Assembly: GCF_032598905.1 (NCBI RefSeq)
Contig: NZ_CP122459.1
Span: 67,522-131,521, forward strand
Origin: Streptomyces sp. 11x1
GTDB taxonomy: Bacteria; Actinomycetota; Actinomycetes; Streptomycetales; Streptomycetaceae
Direction: 5' to 3'
DNA length: 64,000 bases
Made by a program: the position numbers and the translations under genes. Shown in pieces: positions 7,251-22,200 of the stretch. Within the stretch, counting starts at the first letter, position 1. Each line of letters begins with the position of its first letter. The notes under the pieces are model-generated. The model saw only the letters and a program-made list of their open reading frames with translations. It was not told the DNA's origin and searched no databases.

Positions 7251-10200
7251 ATGCCGAACCGGATCATCAACGCTCTCGCCTCAGTCTTCGAGACCAAGCG
7301 CGCCCGCCGCCCGTGGCGGGAGGAACTCCACCCTCGCGACTCGAAGGGCCGTTTCGTTGAAACGGGCGGCATCGCTCGCATCTGGGGCGGCGGCTTCGCC
7401 CGCGTCGTGCGCGCCCTGTCGCAGACCAAGGTGCAGGTCTCCGATCTGGACGGCAACAACCAGCGCCCCATCCAGACGTCGCGCCTGACGATGGTGGCCC
7501 GCCCGGACGGCTCCGCACCCACCAAGAGCAAGGACAAGGTCCAAGCGGAGGAGGAGCGTCGCGACGCCGACCCGCGCCGCGGCGACGGCCTCAACGCCGA
7601 CGACAACGGCGACCCGGACTCCTCGGACGCTCCGCACGACACGGACGACGAGGGCGAGCCGATCGGCGAGGACGACGGCGAGGAACCGAAGGACGAGGAC
7701 GAGCCGAAGAAGGCACCCCGGTTCTCCACGGTCGCCGCCGCCCGCAACCACCTGGAGTCGGGCCGCAAAGACGAGCGATGGAAGCGCCCGCCGCGCACCC
7801 ATAACGGCGTCCACCTGCGCGGCGCCTCCAAGCAGGAACGAGCCCAGGTCCGGATCGACACCTACTCGTACTCCTCCGCCCACGGACTCGACTTCGCTCG
7901 CACGTCGCAGCTCTCGTCCAACGGCAACTTCCTGGTCACCCGGCACGGCAAGGGCAAGTGGGACGTCTACCACGTCGCGTCGGGCACGATCATGACGCAC
8001 CAGGCGGGATTCAGTTCCAAGCCGGACGCTCTGCACTTCGCCAACGAGCTGGAGAACGCCCGCGACCGGCGCGGCCGCCCCTTCAACTGGGATGCCCCGC
8101 ACATCGCCGACCGGCTCGACATGGCTGAGGGCCGGGACGGCATTGACGCCGTCATCGCCCGCGGCCGCGAGCACGGCACTGGCCAAGGCGACAACGAGGA
8201 CCAGGGCCAGGCCCAGCCGCGGCCGGAGGCCCAGCAGCCGCAACTCGGCGAGGACGACCGCCAGGAGCAGGGCCAGGACCAGCAGCCGGACGGCAGCGGG
8301 AAACAGCAGGCAGCACACGAGCGGCGGGAGGCCCCCGCCCCGCAGGAGGGCGATGGAGGCCGGCTCACCACGGTTGCTCAGGTCCTCGACCACTGGCGCA
8401 CGAACCCGGACGTGCCGCGCCTCCGCGAGACCCACAACGAGCGAAAGCAGCGCGAGGCGGTCGCCCGCCAGCGAGCCGACCTCGTCACGGACCCGCAGGT
8501 CGTCGATGGCTTCCTCATCGGCCGTATGGACGTGGAGGGCAAGCAGCGCTGGACCGTCTTCCACGCCGGCACCTCGGTACCCATCGCCATCCTGGCCTCC
8601 GACAAGGGCAAGCCGGACGCCATCGCGCGGGCCCACGCCTACCGCGACTACCGCGACGAGCAGGGGCAGCCGTTCGACTGGAGCAGCGACGGCATCGGCG
8701 CACGTCTCGACTCGCCCGCCGGGAAGCGGATGCGGGAAGTCACCTCGGGTCGGACCCGTCACGAGCCGGGCCGTCACGAGAACGACGTCCCCGACGACGC
8801 CACCGAACTCGCCAGCTTCCCCGGCTATCGCATGGCCCGTGGCGAGGACGGCACCAACGTGTACGGCCCGGACGGCAAGCGCATCACCACCGGCCAGTCG
8901 GTGTTCGACCGCAGCACCCGCCGCTCCGCGTACGTCGGCGACGTCGGCAACCGGCACGTCAGCGGCCGCACGGAGACCGATTTCGCGGTCAACGCGGCCC
9001 GGCAGCACACGTTGGCTGGCCAGCCCGACGACCAGAAGGATCCGATGTGGGTCCAGTACTCGCCGAGCCGCGCCGTCGTCCACGGCGCGGACCGGAGCGA
9101 CGCGGACATGCACAAGCGGCTCCGCCGTGCCGGCTTCGTGTGGTCCGACGGCGCCAAGGCGTACGTCACCACCTCCAACACTCGCCCAGTGACCCGGGCC
9201 CTGGCCGTCGACGGCCTGGTGCGTGGGCTCGCCGACGAGGGCCGCCAGATCGAGGTGCGCCGCGACGAAGACCGCCTGCGCACCCCAGCCGCCGCGCCGC
9301 AGGCCCCCGCCGCTCCCGTCGCGCCCGAGGCTCCGGCCGCCGACGCTCCGAGCGTTGACGCGCCGGACTCCGCCCGCGCCCCCGACCTGCAGTCCCTCGA
9401 CGACGCAGAGCTTGAGGACTACTTCATCGCGGCGAACCGGGAGTTTCACGACGCCGACTTCAGCGACCGGGACCGCATGGCCGCGGCGCAGGGCCGGGCA
9501 GAGGACGCGCTGGAGGAGATGCAGCGCCGGGACCGCCTGAAGTACGCCGACGACAACGCCCGCCGTGCCCGCGTCGAGCCGTTCGACGGCAGGCGCTACC
9601 CGGTCACGATCGACGGTGACGACAGCGACGACGCCAGCCTGCAGGGCAGCAACGGCGCCTGGAAGTGGAACCGGCTCGGCAAGGGCAGCCGCTACAGCTC
9701 CGAGAAGCCGTTCCGCACCCGGGAAGCGGCCCTCGCAGACCTCATCGCTGAGCGCGACCGTGACCGCGGGAGGGACGACAAGCCGAACGGACCAGAGGCG
9801 CCGGCCACCGTCGACGAGCAGCGCGACCCCGAGGCCCAGCCGACGCCGCACGCGGACGACAGCAACGACGCTGCGGACGCCCCGTACGGGGATGAGGGCA
9901 AGACGTACGTCCAGGCCAAGAACGAGATCGCCGCCCTTCAGAGCGATTGGAACAGTTCCGACCTGGCCCGCGACCTGAGCAACGGGCAGGACCGGCAGCT
10001 CACAGCCGACCTCAACACCAGCTTCCGCCGCCTCGCGGCCACCACCGGCATACGCCAGCGCATCCAGGCCAGCCGCGAACTGCAGCAGTCCGCCGAAGCC
10101 GTCCTCGCCACGCTCGACGACGAGCCGGGCCGGGACCCGTACGGCAAGGCCCGCCCCGTCCTCGAAGCGATCCGCGACCGCGCCGAGCGGCATGGGCAGC

Positions 10201-13200
10201 GCCTGGACGCCACGCTGAAGGACCGCCGCGACAAGAAGAAGGAGCGCCCGGCGAAGCCCGCCAACGCCCCCTCCACGCCCGGGACGGATAATCAGTCCGC
10301 CCCCGACACCACCACCACGGGAGACGACAACAGTGGCGATGAACAAGCTCGGGCGGATCGCCGAGAAGCACTGGCAGACGTACCGGCCGACGGCGTACGC
10401 GGAGCTGGGGACGGACGCGGAGAGGGAGGAGTTCTTCGCGAGGCTCGGGATGGAGGCGAGCGAGGAGATCAGGACCAGGGCGGAGCAGATCCTGAGCAGG
10501 CAGACCAGCGAGAAGTTCGTGGACCGGGTGGCGGCCAGGGCGCAGGCGATGGCGCAGGCCCGGGAGATCGTGATGACCGAGCAGATCTTCCTGCCGGCCG
10601 AGCCCGGAATGGAGAGCGCCGAGCTTCCGGATCACGGCAGGCTGTAGCCGCTCAGGCCTTCCGCCCGGCGTCCCAGAAGGACTTGGCGCCGTCGGGTGAG
10701 AAGGCCCGAGCCCGCGCGAACGTCGCGGCGGTCCGGACGCTGCGGCAGATCCAGGCCGAGGACCGGCCGGCGACGCCCGCCGAGCAGAAGATCCTCGCCC
10801 GCTGGTCCGGCTGGGGCGCCCTGCCGATCGTCCTCGCGGACAAGCCGGAGCCGACGGACGGCGCCTTCCGGGACGCCGACGGCAACCCCGACCCCGCCAA
10901 GTACGCCCGTGCCCTGAAGAAGTGGGAGTCGTTCGCCGAGGAGCGCACCGCCGTCCGGGAACTCCTCAGCGACGAGGAGTGGGCCGCAGCGAGGGCGAAC
11001 ACCCTCAACGCCCACTACACGGACCACGAACTCGTACGGCCCCTTTGGGGCCTGGTCCGCGAGCTCGGATTCGACGGCGGCAACGTCCTGGAGCCCGGTT
11101 CCGGCAGCGGCAACTTCATCGGTTCCGCGCCCGAGGGCGCGCGCATGACCGGCATCGAGCTGGACCCGACCACCGCGGCGATCTCGCAGCTCCTCTACCC
11201 GGACGCCCGGATTATCAACGACTCGTTCGGCGACGTCCGCATGCCGAACTCGTACTTCGACCTGGCCATCGGCAACGTGCCCTTCGGCCGTTTTCCGATG
11301 TACGACGCCCAGGTCAACCCGGACAACAAGCACTCGATCCACGACACCTTCATCCTCAAGAGCCTGCAGAAGGTCCGGCCCGGCGGCCTGGTCGCCGTCG
11401 TCACCAGCCGCTACACCATGGACGGCGAGGACGACACCGCCCGCCGCCAGATGTCCTACATGGCCGACCTGGTCGGCGCGGTCCGTCTCCCGGCCGGCGC
11501 TCACCAGGACGCCGCCGGCACCGGTGTCGTCACGGACGTGCTGGTCTTCCGCCGCCGCTTCGGCGACGAGAACACCCACGACATCGACATGTCATGGACC
11601 CGGTCGTCGAAGACGACCGTCAACGGCCACGAGATCGCGGTCAACGACTACTTCCAGCAGCACCCCGAGATGATCCTCGGGCAGCTCACCACCGGCCGAG
11701 GTCAGTTCTCCGACCACGACCTGACCGTCGTCGGCGACAAGAACGCCGGCCCCGCGCTGAAGGCGGGCCTGGAACGCATCCTCCGGAATTCGTTCCACTC
11801 CCAGCGCAACGGCCGAATGCGGTACGTGCCGGAGATCGACGCCGTCGACCGGCACCTAGAGCTCGCCGGGGAGAAGCACGAAGGCGCCGTACACATCCTC
11901 AACGACGGCAAGTTCACGCAGGTCGAGGACGGCGCGGTCGTCCCTCTCGACGTGCATCCCACCCAGCAGGAGCAGCTCCGCAAGCTGATCAGCCTGCGGG
12001 AGACCGCCAACCGCCTCCTCCGAGTCGAGGGCTCCACCCGCGAGACGGGCGAGACCGACCAGATGCGGGCCCTGCGCCAGGAGCTGAACGAGGCGTACGA
12101 CGCCTACGTCAAGCAGCACGGCCCGATCGACAAGCCGGGCCAGACCCGGTTCTTCAGCCCTCAGGAGGCGAAGGACCGAGCGAAGGCCGAGGGCCTGAAG
12201 GACGTCCCGGACGCGTGGAAGCAGCCGTCCGCGCTGCAGCTCTTCGAGGACGACCCGGCCTCCGCCGTGGTGTTCGGCCTGGACAAGTGGGACGACTCCG
12301 CGAAGTCGGCGAAGAAGGCCGACATCTTCCAGCAGCGGGTACTGGCGCCCCGCGAGATCTCCGACCGCGCCGACAGCCCCGAGCAGGCCATCGCCCTGGC
12401 GCAGGAGCTCGACGGCGGCGAACTGCACCTGCCGACGATCGCCCGTCTCCTGGGACGCACCGACCTGCAGGCTCTGCGCGAGGAGATCGGCCCGCTCGCA
12501 TTCGACGAACCGGGCACCAACAGGCTCGTCTCCCGCGGCGAGTACCTGTCCGGCAACGTCCGCGAGAAGTTGGCGCTCGCCGAGAAGGCCGCGGCCGCCG
12601 ACCCGCGGTTCGCGGCGAACGTCGCCGCCCTGAAGAACGTCATCCCGCGCGATCTCGACCCGTCCGAGATCAAGGTCAAGATGGGCGCCCCGTGGATCCC
12701 GGAGACGGACGTCACGGCGTTCCTGCAGCACATCCTCGGCACCAAGGCTGTCCGCGCCGAGCGCGGAGGCGCCTCCATGTGGGAGGTGCAGGGCCCCACC
12801 ACCGGCATCGCCGCCCGCTCCGACTGGGGCACCAAGTCCAAGCCGGCGCCGGAGATCGCCAAGGCGCTGCTGGAGCAGCGCACCATCGTCGTCACCCGCA
12901 CGGTCGAGGTTGGCGGCAAGAAGGTCACCGTCACCGATGACGAGGCCACCAGCGAGGCGCAGGCCAAGGCCAAGGAGATGGCCGAGCGGTTCTCCGAGTG
13001 GGTGTGGGAGGACCCCGAGCGCACCAAGCGCCTGGCCCGGGTCTACAACGACACCTTCAACAACCTGGTGATGCGGGAGTTCGACGACTCTCCGCTGGCC
13101 CTGCCCGGCGCGAACGCCGAGTGGGAGATGCGCCCGCACCAGAACGCGGCGATCCGCCGAATCGTGAGCGAAAAGTCGGTGCTGCTGGCCCACGTGGTCG

Positions 13201-16200
13201 GCGCCGGCAAGACCGCCACGATGGTCGCCGGTACGCAGGAACTGCGCCGCACCGGCATGGCCCGCAAGCCTGCCATCGTCGTCCCCAACCACATGCTCGG
13301 CCAGTTCCGGCGCGAGTACCTGGAGCTGTACCCGGACGCCAAGCTGCTCACGGCGTCCTCTGCGGACCTCACCGGCAAGAAGCGCCGCCGCTTCATCGCC
13401 AAGGCAGCGACCGGCGACTGGGACGCCGTCATCCTCACGCAGGGCGCCTTCGAGCGGATCCCCATGCGCGCGGAGGCCCAAGAGAAGTACATGCGCCGGG
13501 AGCTCGACAAGCTCAAGGACGAGATCAAGCGTGCCAAGCAGCGTGAGGGCAAGTCGCTGACCCTCAAGCGCCTGGAGGAGACGCTCAAGCAGAAGGAAGC
13601 CAAGCTCAAGCAGAAGCTGGCCGCGAAGAAGGACGCCGGGACCGTCCACTTCGAGGACACCGGCATCGACTACCTGATGGTCGACGAGGCGCACGGCTAC
13701 AAGAACCTGGCCACCGCCTCGCACATCGAGGGCGCCGCCATCTCCGGGTCCGCGCGGGCCTCCGACCTTCACATGAAGATCGAGTACCTGCGGGAGCGGA
13801 ACGAGTCCGGTCGCGTCGTCACCCTCGCCACCGGTACGCCGATCGCCAACTCGGTGACCGAGGCGTACGTGATGCAGCGGTTCCTGCGCCCCGACGTCCT
13901 GGAAGACGCCGGCGTCGACGACTTCGACTCCTGGGCCGCCACGTTCGGCGAGATCGTGCAGAACCTGGAGCTGGCCCCCGACGGGTCCGGCTTCCGGATG
14001 AAGGCCCGGTTCTCGCGCTTCCACAACGCCGCCGAACTGCTGCGCATGTACCGGCTCGCCGTCGACGTGCAGACCGCCGCCGACCTCAACCTGCCCACCC
14101 CCAAGGTGCGCACTGGTGCGGACGGCAAGCGCGGCGAGATCGTCACCGTGCCGATCTCCGCCGAGCAGAAGGCGTTCGTCACCGCGCTGCCCAGCCAGCC
14201 GTGGATCCACAAGCAGGGCGGCGTTCTCAAGGCCATCGGCCTGGCCTCCCGCGCGGCGATCGACATGCGGCTCGTCGGCGGTCACGGCGAAGAGGGCGGC
14301 AAGATCGACGCCGCCGTCCACAAGATCGCCGAGATCTACGAGGAGAACAAGGACCGGATCTACCCGGTCTCCGACAAGGACCACACCCCGCAGAAGCTGC
14401 CTGGCTCCCTGCAGATCGTCTTCATGGACGCGGGCACGCCCGGGTCGACCGCGAAGAACGCGTGGGACGGCTACGCGTACATGAAGGAACAGCTCGTCGA
14501 GGCGGGCGTTCCGGCCAACAAGGTCCGCTTCATCCACGAGGCGAAGACCGACAAGGCCAAGGCCAAGCTGTTCGAGGACGCCCGCAACGGCAAGATCGCG
14601 GTGCTCATCGGCTCCACCGAGAAGATGGGCACCGGCACCAACATCCAGACGCGTGCCGTCGCCCTGCACCACATGGACTTCCCGTGGCGGCCGGCGGACA
14701 TGGCGCAGCGCGAGGGCCGCATCGAGCGCCAGGGCAACCTGAACATGCCGGAGATCCCCGGCACCGCGGACGACGTGCGCATCCTCTCGTACGTCACCGA
14801 GGAGACGTTCGACGCCTTCAAGTTGGGCACGCTGGAGCGCAAGGCCGGGTTCATCGCGCAGATGGACCGCAAGGACTTCGACGCCCGCGAGATGGAGGAC
14901 ATCGGCGACATCGCCGTGTCGTTCGGTCAGATGAAGGCCATCGCGACCGGCGACATGACGGTCATGGACTATGCCCAGGCGGGCGCCGATGTCGTCGAAC
15001 TGCAGCGCGCGGACCGCCGTTGGCACCGCGACCAGGACACTCGCCGCCGCACGGTCGCGGCAGCCGACGGCATCATCAGCGACCTCGCCGAAGTGCTGCC
15101 GGCGTGGCGGGACGCCCTGGCCCGCCGCGAAGACGTCTCCGGTGACAACTTCCGCATCCGCATCGGAGACGAGGAGTACGACCAGCGCGCTGACGCCTAC
15201 GACGACCTCGCCCAGCGTGTCCGCGCCGCCGCCCGCAACATACATCTGCAGGACGGTGTCCGGGTGCCCGTCGGCCACCTCGGCGGTCACGACTTCCACG
15301 TCGAAATCGGTCACGACCAGTTCGGCAACCGCGTTGCCAAGGTCCGCTTCGACTGGCCGAGCTGGGAGCACCCCGCCGAGCCGGACACCCGTGGCGTCTA
15401 CATGCCCAGCCAGCTCGACGAAGCCTCCGGCCGGGGCATCCTCGCCTCCCTGGAACGCCGCCTGAGCAACCTCGACGAGGCCATCGCCGACGCCGAGCAC
15501 ACCCTGGAAGTCGCCCAGGACGAACGGGTGCGCGCGCAGCGCGGCATCGGCGGCACCTCACCGTACGGAGAGCGCCTTCGGTCCAAGGAGCGCCGCGTCG
15601 CGCTGCTGTCGGACCTGATCACCGCGAACGAGAAGATGAAGGGGTACAAGGGCCGCGAGGTCGACCCGAACGACAAGGGCTATCTGAAGGCGCGGCGCCG
15701 TGTCGCCGAGCTGAAGGAAGAGCTCGGCATCGAGGACCAGCGCGAGCAGGAGATCGACGAAGCGGCCGCGGCCGCCGCCCTCAACGCGGTCGCCGACGAC
15801 TCCGTCACCCTGAACCCTGACGACGTCGACCGGGAACTCGCCGCGATCCGGCCCGCGGGCGCCGAACGTGCTCCCCGCAAGCGCTCCGGCGCGACCACGG
15901 TCAACGAGCGCAGCGAGTCCTCAAGCGCCGGCGGAGCCGGAACGGTGACTCTCGACCGTGACCAGGTCGACGAGGACCTGGAGTCGATCCGCCAGGCCGG
16001 CGGTGGTGCGGGATCGGGCGGGTCTTCGGAGCCGCCGAACAGGCCGGACCTTCCGCAGCCGGACGACAGCGGAGACGACACCCCGGAGCCTCCGGTCGGC
16101 ACGGCCAGCCCGCGCACCATGGACCCGGCAGACCTGCAGGCCGAAATCGTCGCGCTCATCGAGCACGAGATGGCGTACGGCCCGCTCGAAGGCGCCGCCA

Positions 16201-19200
16201 AGACCCGCTTGACGTCGCTGGAGGCGGAGAAGGACCGAAAGGCCGGGAAGCGTCCCCAGCGCGAGCCTGCGCCCAAGCCGACGCCGCAGCGCAGCGGCCC
16301 CGGCGGGAACTGGGCTGACCTGAACCGCAACCAGGTGGAGGGCGACGGCGGCGAAGACGACGGCCTGTTCTCCGCGCCGGCCGCGCCGACTGGCCCGAAC
16401 CGGGCAGCCGACCCGAACAACCCGCTGGACCGGCCCGACGATGCGTTCGGCACCATGGACATGTTCGCTGACGCGGAAGGCCGCGACACCGAGGATCTCC
16501 GCGAGGCCGAGATCCGGCGCGCGGACCAGTTGAAGCAGAACGACCGGTTCACCGACGCCGACGGCCGCGCCCACACTGTTGCCGAGCCGCCGAACAGGAC
16601 CGGCCGTGGCCGCATCCGCATTGTCACGGAGGAAGGCCGAGAACTCTTCTACCGTCCGGCCGACGAACTGCGGCTGGGAGACGCCGGCACTGCGAACCGC
16701 TCTGATACTCCGCAGTCGACGCCTCAGCCCCAGGACGTGCCGTCCAGCCCCGAGCTTTCCTCGGCTCAGCCGTTCGCCAGCAACAAGGAGTGGCGCGACG
16801 GTCTGGCGCCGGTGGACGCCGCTGAGACCCGCCTGGGCGCTGCGGCGTCGCAGACTTGGGGGTCGCGGGAGATGCCCGACTCCGTAGGCCGTATCCGCCG
16901 CGGCGTCATAAACGCCGTCGCCGCCCTGGACCCGGAAGAGAACGACTTCGACGGGGCCGAGCGCGAACTTACGGACGCCCGTGAGCAGGCGATCGACCTG
17001 CAGGGGTCGCTGCTGCGCTCTGAGCGCGAAGCGATGGACGCGCCGCTGCGCGACCTGGTCGGGGCACTCGACACCTTCCTGGCCCGGCACCGAGCCACCC
17101 GCGACCAGCGGCAGGGCGAGGACGACGCTGCCCGACGTCTCGACGAGCAGGCGCGTACCGGCTTCGAGGACCAGCAGGCCCCGGCCGCGCCGGACGAAAC
17201 CACCAACGCGTCGCAGGGCGACGCCTCCGGCGAGAAGCCGGTCCCGAAGTACGCCTCGCAGGACGAGGTCGTCACGCCCAAGGGGACCGGGTACGTCGTT
17301 GCTTACGGCCCGGACGGCGTTCTGGTCAACGAGGACGGCACCTACCAGCTCTACCCCGAGGACCAGCTTTCCCGGCCGGGCGAAGAGCGTGTCCCGGAGC
17401 CGGAGGACACGAGCGCGGACGCCAAGCAGCAGCAGAAGCTGGCCGCGGCGCAGTCACCGGAGGGCCTGGAGCTGCGATCCGACAACGCCCGTCTCGCCAA
17501 CCTGAACCTGGACGAGGGCCACGGCGAGGTCCTGGACGAAGACGGCGACGTCCTCGGCTGGATCCGTCGCCGCGGCACCACCTGGTACGGGCAGGACGCC
17601 CGCGGCGGCATCAAGAGCAGCACGAGCTGGAAGGAGGACAAGAAGGGCGGACCGATCCGCGCCGCCGAGCTCATGGCTGGCATGGTCGCCATGAACGCCC
17701 GCAGCGACCGCACCATGCTCGGTGGGGAGCCGTTCCGGCACATCGCGCCCGAAGACGTCGTCGCCGCGATCAGGTACTCGGCGCTGCCCGACGCGCAGGT
17801 CCGTGAGCTCCGCGCGCTCGTCGCCGACTGGAAGAAGTCCGACGACGCCGAGCTGCGCACCGCGGCGGACAAGTGGTCCATAGGGATCACCATGGCGCAG
17901 ATGCGCCGGCTCGCCACGGCGGTCGATGCCGCCGCGGACGCGGAGGACACGAAGACGAAGGAGGGACGCAATCGGCAGCGCGTGCTGCGCCGTCTCGCCG
18001 AGAACGTTCGGCACCAGGCGCACATCGCTGAAGGCTCGCTGTCGACGCTGCCGCGTCCGGGCGAGCCGGATCCGTGGGCGAAGCCGTACCGGTCGCAGGA
18101 AGCAACACAGACTGGTGCCCCCTCGGCTGACGAACCTGAGCAGCCGAGCCCGGATGTGCCCGCTGGCGATGCCGAAGGGGGGTCCCGGGAGCATGTCGGC
18201 GAGCACAACGGCAAGCCGGTGGAACTTGGCGAAGAACACGTCATCCCCGCCAAGTTCCACTTCCACAGGGACGAGGTTCGGCGGGACGTCTTCCTCGACG
18301 GGGAGCGCATCGGCTCTGTCCTGCGCAACGACTCGGGAGACGAGGCGTGGCGAGCGGACCATGCTGCACACGGCTCCGTCGGTGACCCGTGGTCGCGCAA
18401 GGCGGACTTTGAGAACCCGGCGCACGCCGCTGCTCTCGTCGTCGCGGACTCGCACGACAAGCCGTTGCTGAGCTTCCCCGGTGACCGTAGTGGTCGTGCC
18501 ACACCGATCCGGGATTGGGCCGGTGTGTGGGCGGAACCGCAGCCGGACGACGTGCGCAACGTCTATCTCGACCGGGCCGTGGCCGAGAACGGTGACGGTT
18601 GGACGGCCTCCGCCGATCCGTGGGACGTCAGGTTCTGGATCTCCACCATGGCCAACGTCGAGCCCTTGGCCCAGTACGACGAGAACACCCGTCGCAGCCT
18701 GCAAGCGGTGCCGCTGGAGGGACGCCAGTTCCTTGCCGACCTGGCAGACGATCTGCGTTCTTCAGTCCGGGAGATGGGTGAAGAGCTGCGTGCGGACCTC
18801 CGCCCCATCCTGGTGGCCCACATCGCCACCCGGGACGGTCGGAAGAAGGCCCGCGAGCTGCACAGCCAGTTGACCGAGGAGCGGGTGCAGAAGGTTCGGG
18901 AGGCAGTACGCGAGCAGATCGCGCGTGCCCGCTCCGGAGCCGCAGAGCACGGTCTGTCTGACCAGCAGGCGGAAGACTTCCTCGTCAACGTGGTCGGAGG
19001 CGACAACCCCGACCAGACTGCCTACGGGGTCCGCGGTGAGTTCCCCGAGGCCATTCGTCCTCTCAAGGCTGCTGTCGCGGACGGATCCGCCTACTGGTCC
19101 GCCTTCGCCGGGTGGGCGACGCAGGAGGACAGCTCGAACTGGGCTGGCATGCACTGGGAGAACGGGCGGCGGGAGGCAATCGGCGCTCCGATGGTTCCTG

Positions 19201-22200
19201 TCGCTGATGCCGGAACCGGCACCGGCGAACTGAAGATCGGCGAAGCAGAGCTGCCCAAGGGCATGCGGTGGGCCCGGGGCTCGGAACTCCGCAAGGGCAA
19301 CATCTTCCACACGGTGAAGCAGCCGCGGCAAGGCACGACCGACGGCTTCGACGGGATGGACACGCCGCAGTACGTCATCAACCTTCACCGCGATGGCCAA
19401 GAGGGCGCCATCCGCTCCGTAAACCTGGACGCCGACTACGGCCGCGACACCGTGGGGCCCGATGAGTGGGTCGTGCTCGTGGAGAAGCCTGAGAAGGACG
19501 TTGTCAGCAAGGCGCGAGTGCGGGTGCGCACGGACACCTTCATCAACTGGGAGTTGCCGAAGGACGACGAGACGTACGAGCTCGGTGGCCCCGAACGTGT
19601 GAAGGCGCTGGTGGCCCGAGCTGAAGTCACCGCTGACGACGAGGACAAGCCCGGCCTGAACAGGGAGTGGACCGTCAGGGTCGACGGGGTAGTGGTCGGC
19701 CGGATCGACAACACCAACAGGGACAAGGTGCTGGAGTACGTCAGCGTGACCCCTGACGGGGAGCGCCGCGTATGGCACGGCCAGGATCTTGCCACGGCTG
19801 GGCTCGTGGTCGCCCACGACGAGCGCCAGGCTCGGCAGAACGGCGAACCCGAAGAGAACACGAGCGACACCAACGCGCCGGACGCCCAAGACGCCAGCGA
19901 CCGCTACTACTCCGACCTGCCCGACTGGGCTGACGACCTCGGTGACGACGTCTGGCTGGACAAGCCGAAGAAGGGAAGCGGGCCGCGCAACATCTACGTC
20001 GGCGGCAACATCGAGGGGCTTCTCGGCCGGGAACGGGGCAAGAGCCGTCGCTACTACTGGTGGCGGCCGGGCGGTCAGAGCGGAGAAGGCCGGTACGACA
20101 CTGCTGAGGAGGCCGCTCGCGCCTTCGCCCGCGACATGCGGGAGCAGGACCTGCCGCGCCTGCGCGACATCGAGACAGCCGCCGGTCAGCAGGACGACAA
20201 CGACCGTAATGTCGTCGACGGCCAGGAGGAGGAGTCGAACGACGAGCGAGACCGGGACGATGAAAGGGACTCGGAGCGAGAAGACGAGGACGACCAGGAG
20301 CGCGATGATCGCCGTGACCGTGGTCGTCGGGATCTTGATGGAGCCGGACCCGACGAGACGAGCGGTAACACCGGCACTGGAGACGGCGGAGCGGCCGATT
20401 CGGACGCCGACCGCGACGAAGACGAAGACGAAAGTGCCTCGGACGAGGACGGCGGAGCGGAGGCGGACGAGCGCGGTCGCGGCCGCGACCGTCGCCGACG
20501 TCGTCGGGACCGACGCGACCGCGAACGGAACCGGCCGCACGCCAACGACCTTGGCCGCCCGCGCATCCCGCACATCCCGGAGCGCGACAACCGCGACGGC
20601 GGGAACGGTGACGACTCCAGCGATCTCGACGGGCTGAGGGACGACTACCGCTCCGGTCGCCACCTCCCCTCTGGGATGAACACCCCGGAGCACAGGGACT
20701 TCCTGGGCCGCCTCGCGGACAACCCGACGCTGACCCGGTCCTCGGGCGGCGGCCTGGTGATGTGGACCGACGATCACGAGGCCCTGGCCGACGGTCAGCC
20801 GGCCCTGTGGCACTTCGCGCACGCCCGCACCGGCGCCGGATTCGGCGGGGCCGGCAACTCCTCGGTGAGCGCGTACAGCGGGGCGCAGGCCCGCGAACTC
20901 GCCGACCGATACGAGCGGCTGACCGCCGCGGACGGCAGGTCGTTCGACTGGTCCGGCGACCTGGACCCGGCAGCCGTACGTGCCTGGCGCGATGGGCAGG
21001 ACCGCAACCTGATGCAGGCCATGCGCGCCGAACGAGACGCGTACGAGGCCGACCAGGACCGGGAAGAGCCCTCCGCGCTGCCAGCAGACCTGTCGGTCCT
21101 GACCGACAGCGAACTGGAGTCGCTCCCGCACCAGGACTTCAACGCGGAGGACTGGGAGCGCTACGCCGCCGAGATGGACCGCCGGTTCCCGCCGGCCGAT
21201 CAGCTTCGCGACCTGCCCCAGGAGCCTCCGGCGACCCCGGCGGAGCGCGAGGCCGAGAACAAGGCCATGGACGAGGCCCTGGGCTTCGGGCAGACGGACG
21301 TCGCACCGGAGATCGTCCGGCCGAAGGCTCCGTCGAAGGACCAGCAGATGCGTGACGCGTACCAGCTGTGGCACGAGGAGCGCCGGAACCGGGCCGACAA
21401 CGCGATGCGCGGCGGCTCGATGCTGAACAAGGAGGGCAAGCGCAAGGGCTACAGCGAGGACGATGTCTTCAACGGCGGCTTCCTCTCGGCCAACGACGCC
21501 TGGCGCAAGTACGCGTCCGACGAACTGATCGAGTGGTTCGACCAGAACGGCGGCCGCGTCACCTACAACCAGTGGCGCGAGCAGGCCCGACTACAGGAAC
21601 GCCTCGAACGGTGGGAGTGGGAGGAGGAGCAGCGCGCCGCCCGCGGCGAGACCGACACCGAAGGCGCCGACACCACTGCCGCGCCGGAGGTGGACGCCGA
21701 CGAGCCGGACACGGACGTCGACGAGGAGACGTTCGACGCGTCCAAGCCTCGCTTCACCGACGTTGCCGCCCTCCGGGAACACCTGCGCACGGGTGAACTC
21801 GACAAGCCCGGCCCGCGCGGCAACTGGGACATGCGTCAGCGCCTGGACGAGGTCGCCAAGAGCAAGAAGCTGGAACTGAGCCCCGGCGGCCGCCTGGCGA
21901 TCGGCCCGTTCAAGCACAACAACCGGCGCGGTCTGCAGTGGCGCATCCTGGCACCCGGGTCAATGGAGACCCTGTTCGATCCGTACAACATCACTCGCAA
22001 GCAGGCCATCGCCTACACCGATGCCTTGGAGGGCATCCGAGACAGGGACGGCAACCCGTTCCCGTGGGACGCCCCGGACGCGCCGCAGAGGGCCCGTGCT
22101 TTCCGTGGCCCTGACGGCGAGAACCTGGCCGTGGCTGTGGCCAAGGCGTTGATGGGGAAGTTCGACGAGGAGGACCGTCTCTACGACCGTACGCAGGCGC

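Noticed and set aside
11856..15500. Long minus-strand frames opposite the giant gene, fibre and portal
   Set aside because: They are antisense shadows of high-GC genes: low-complexity products and no ribosome-binding sites or motifs.
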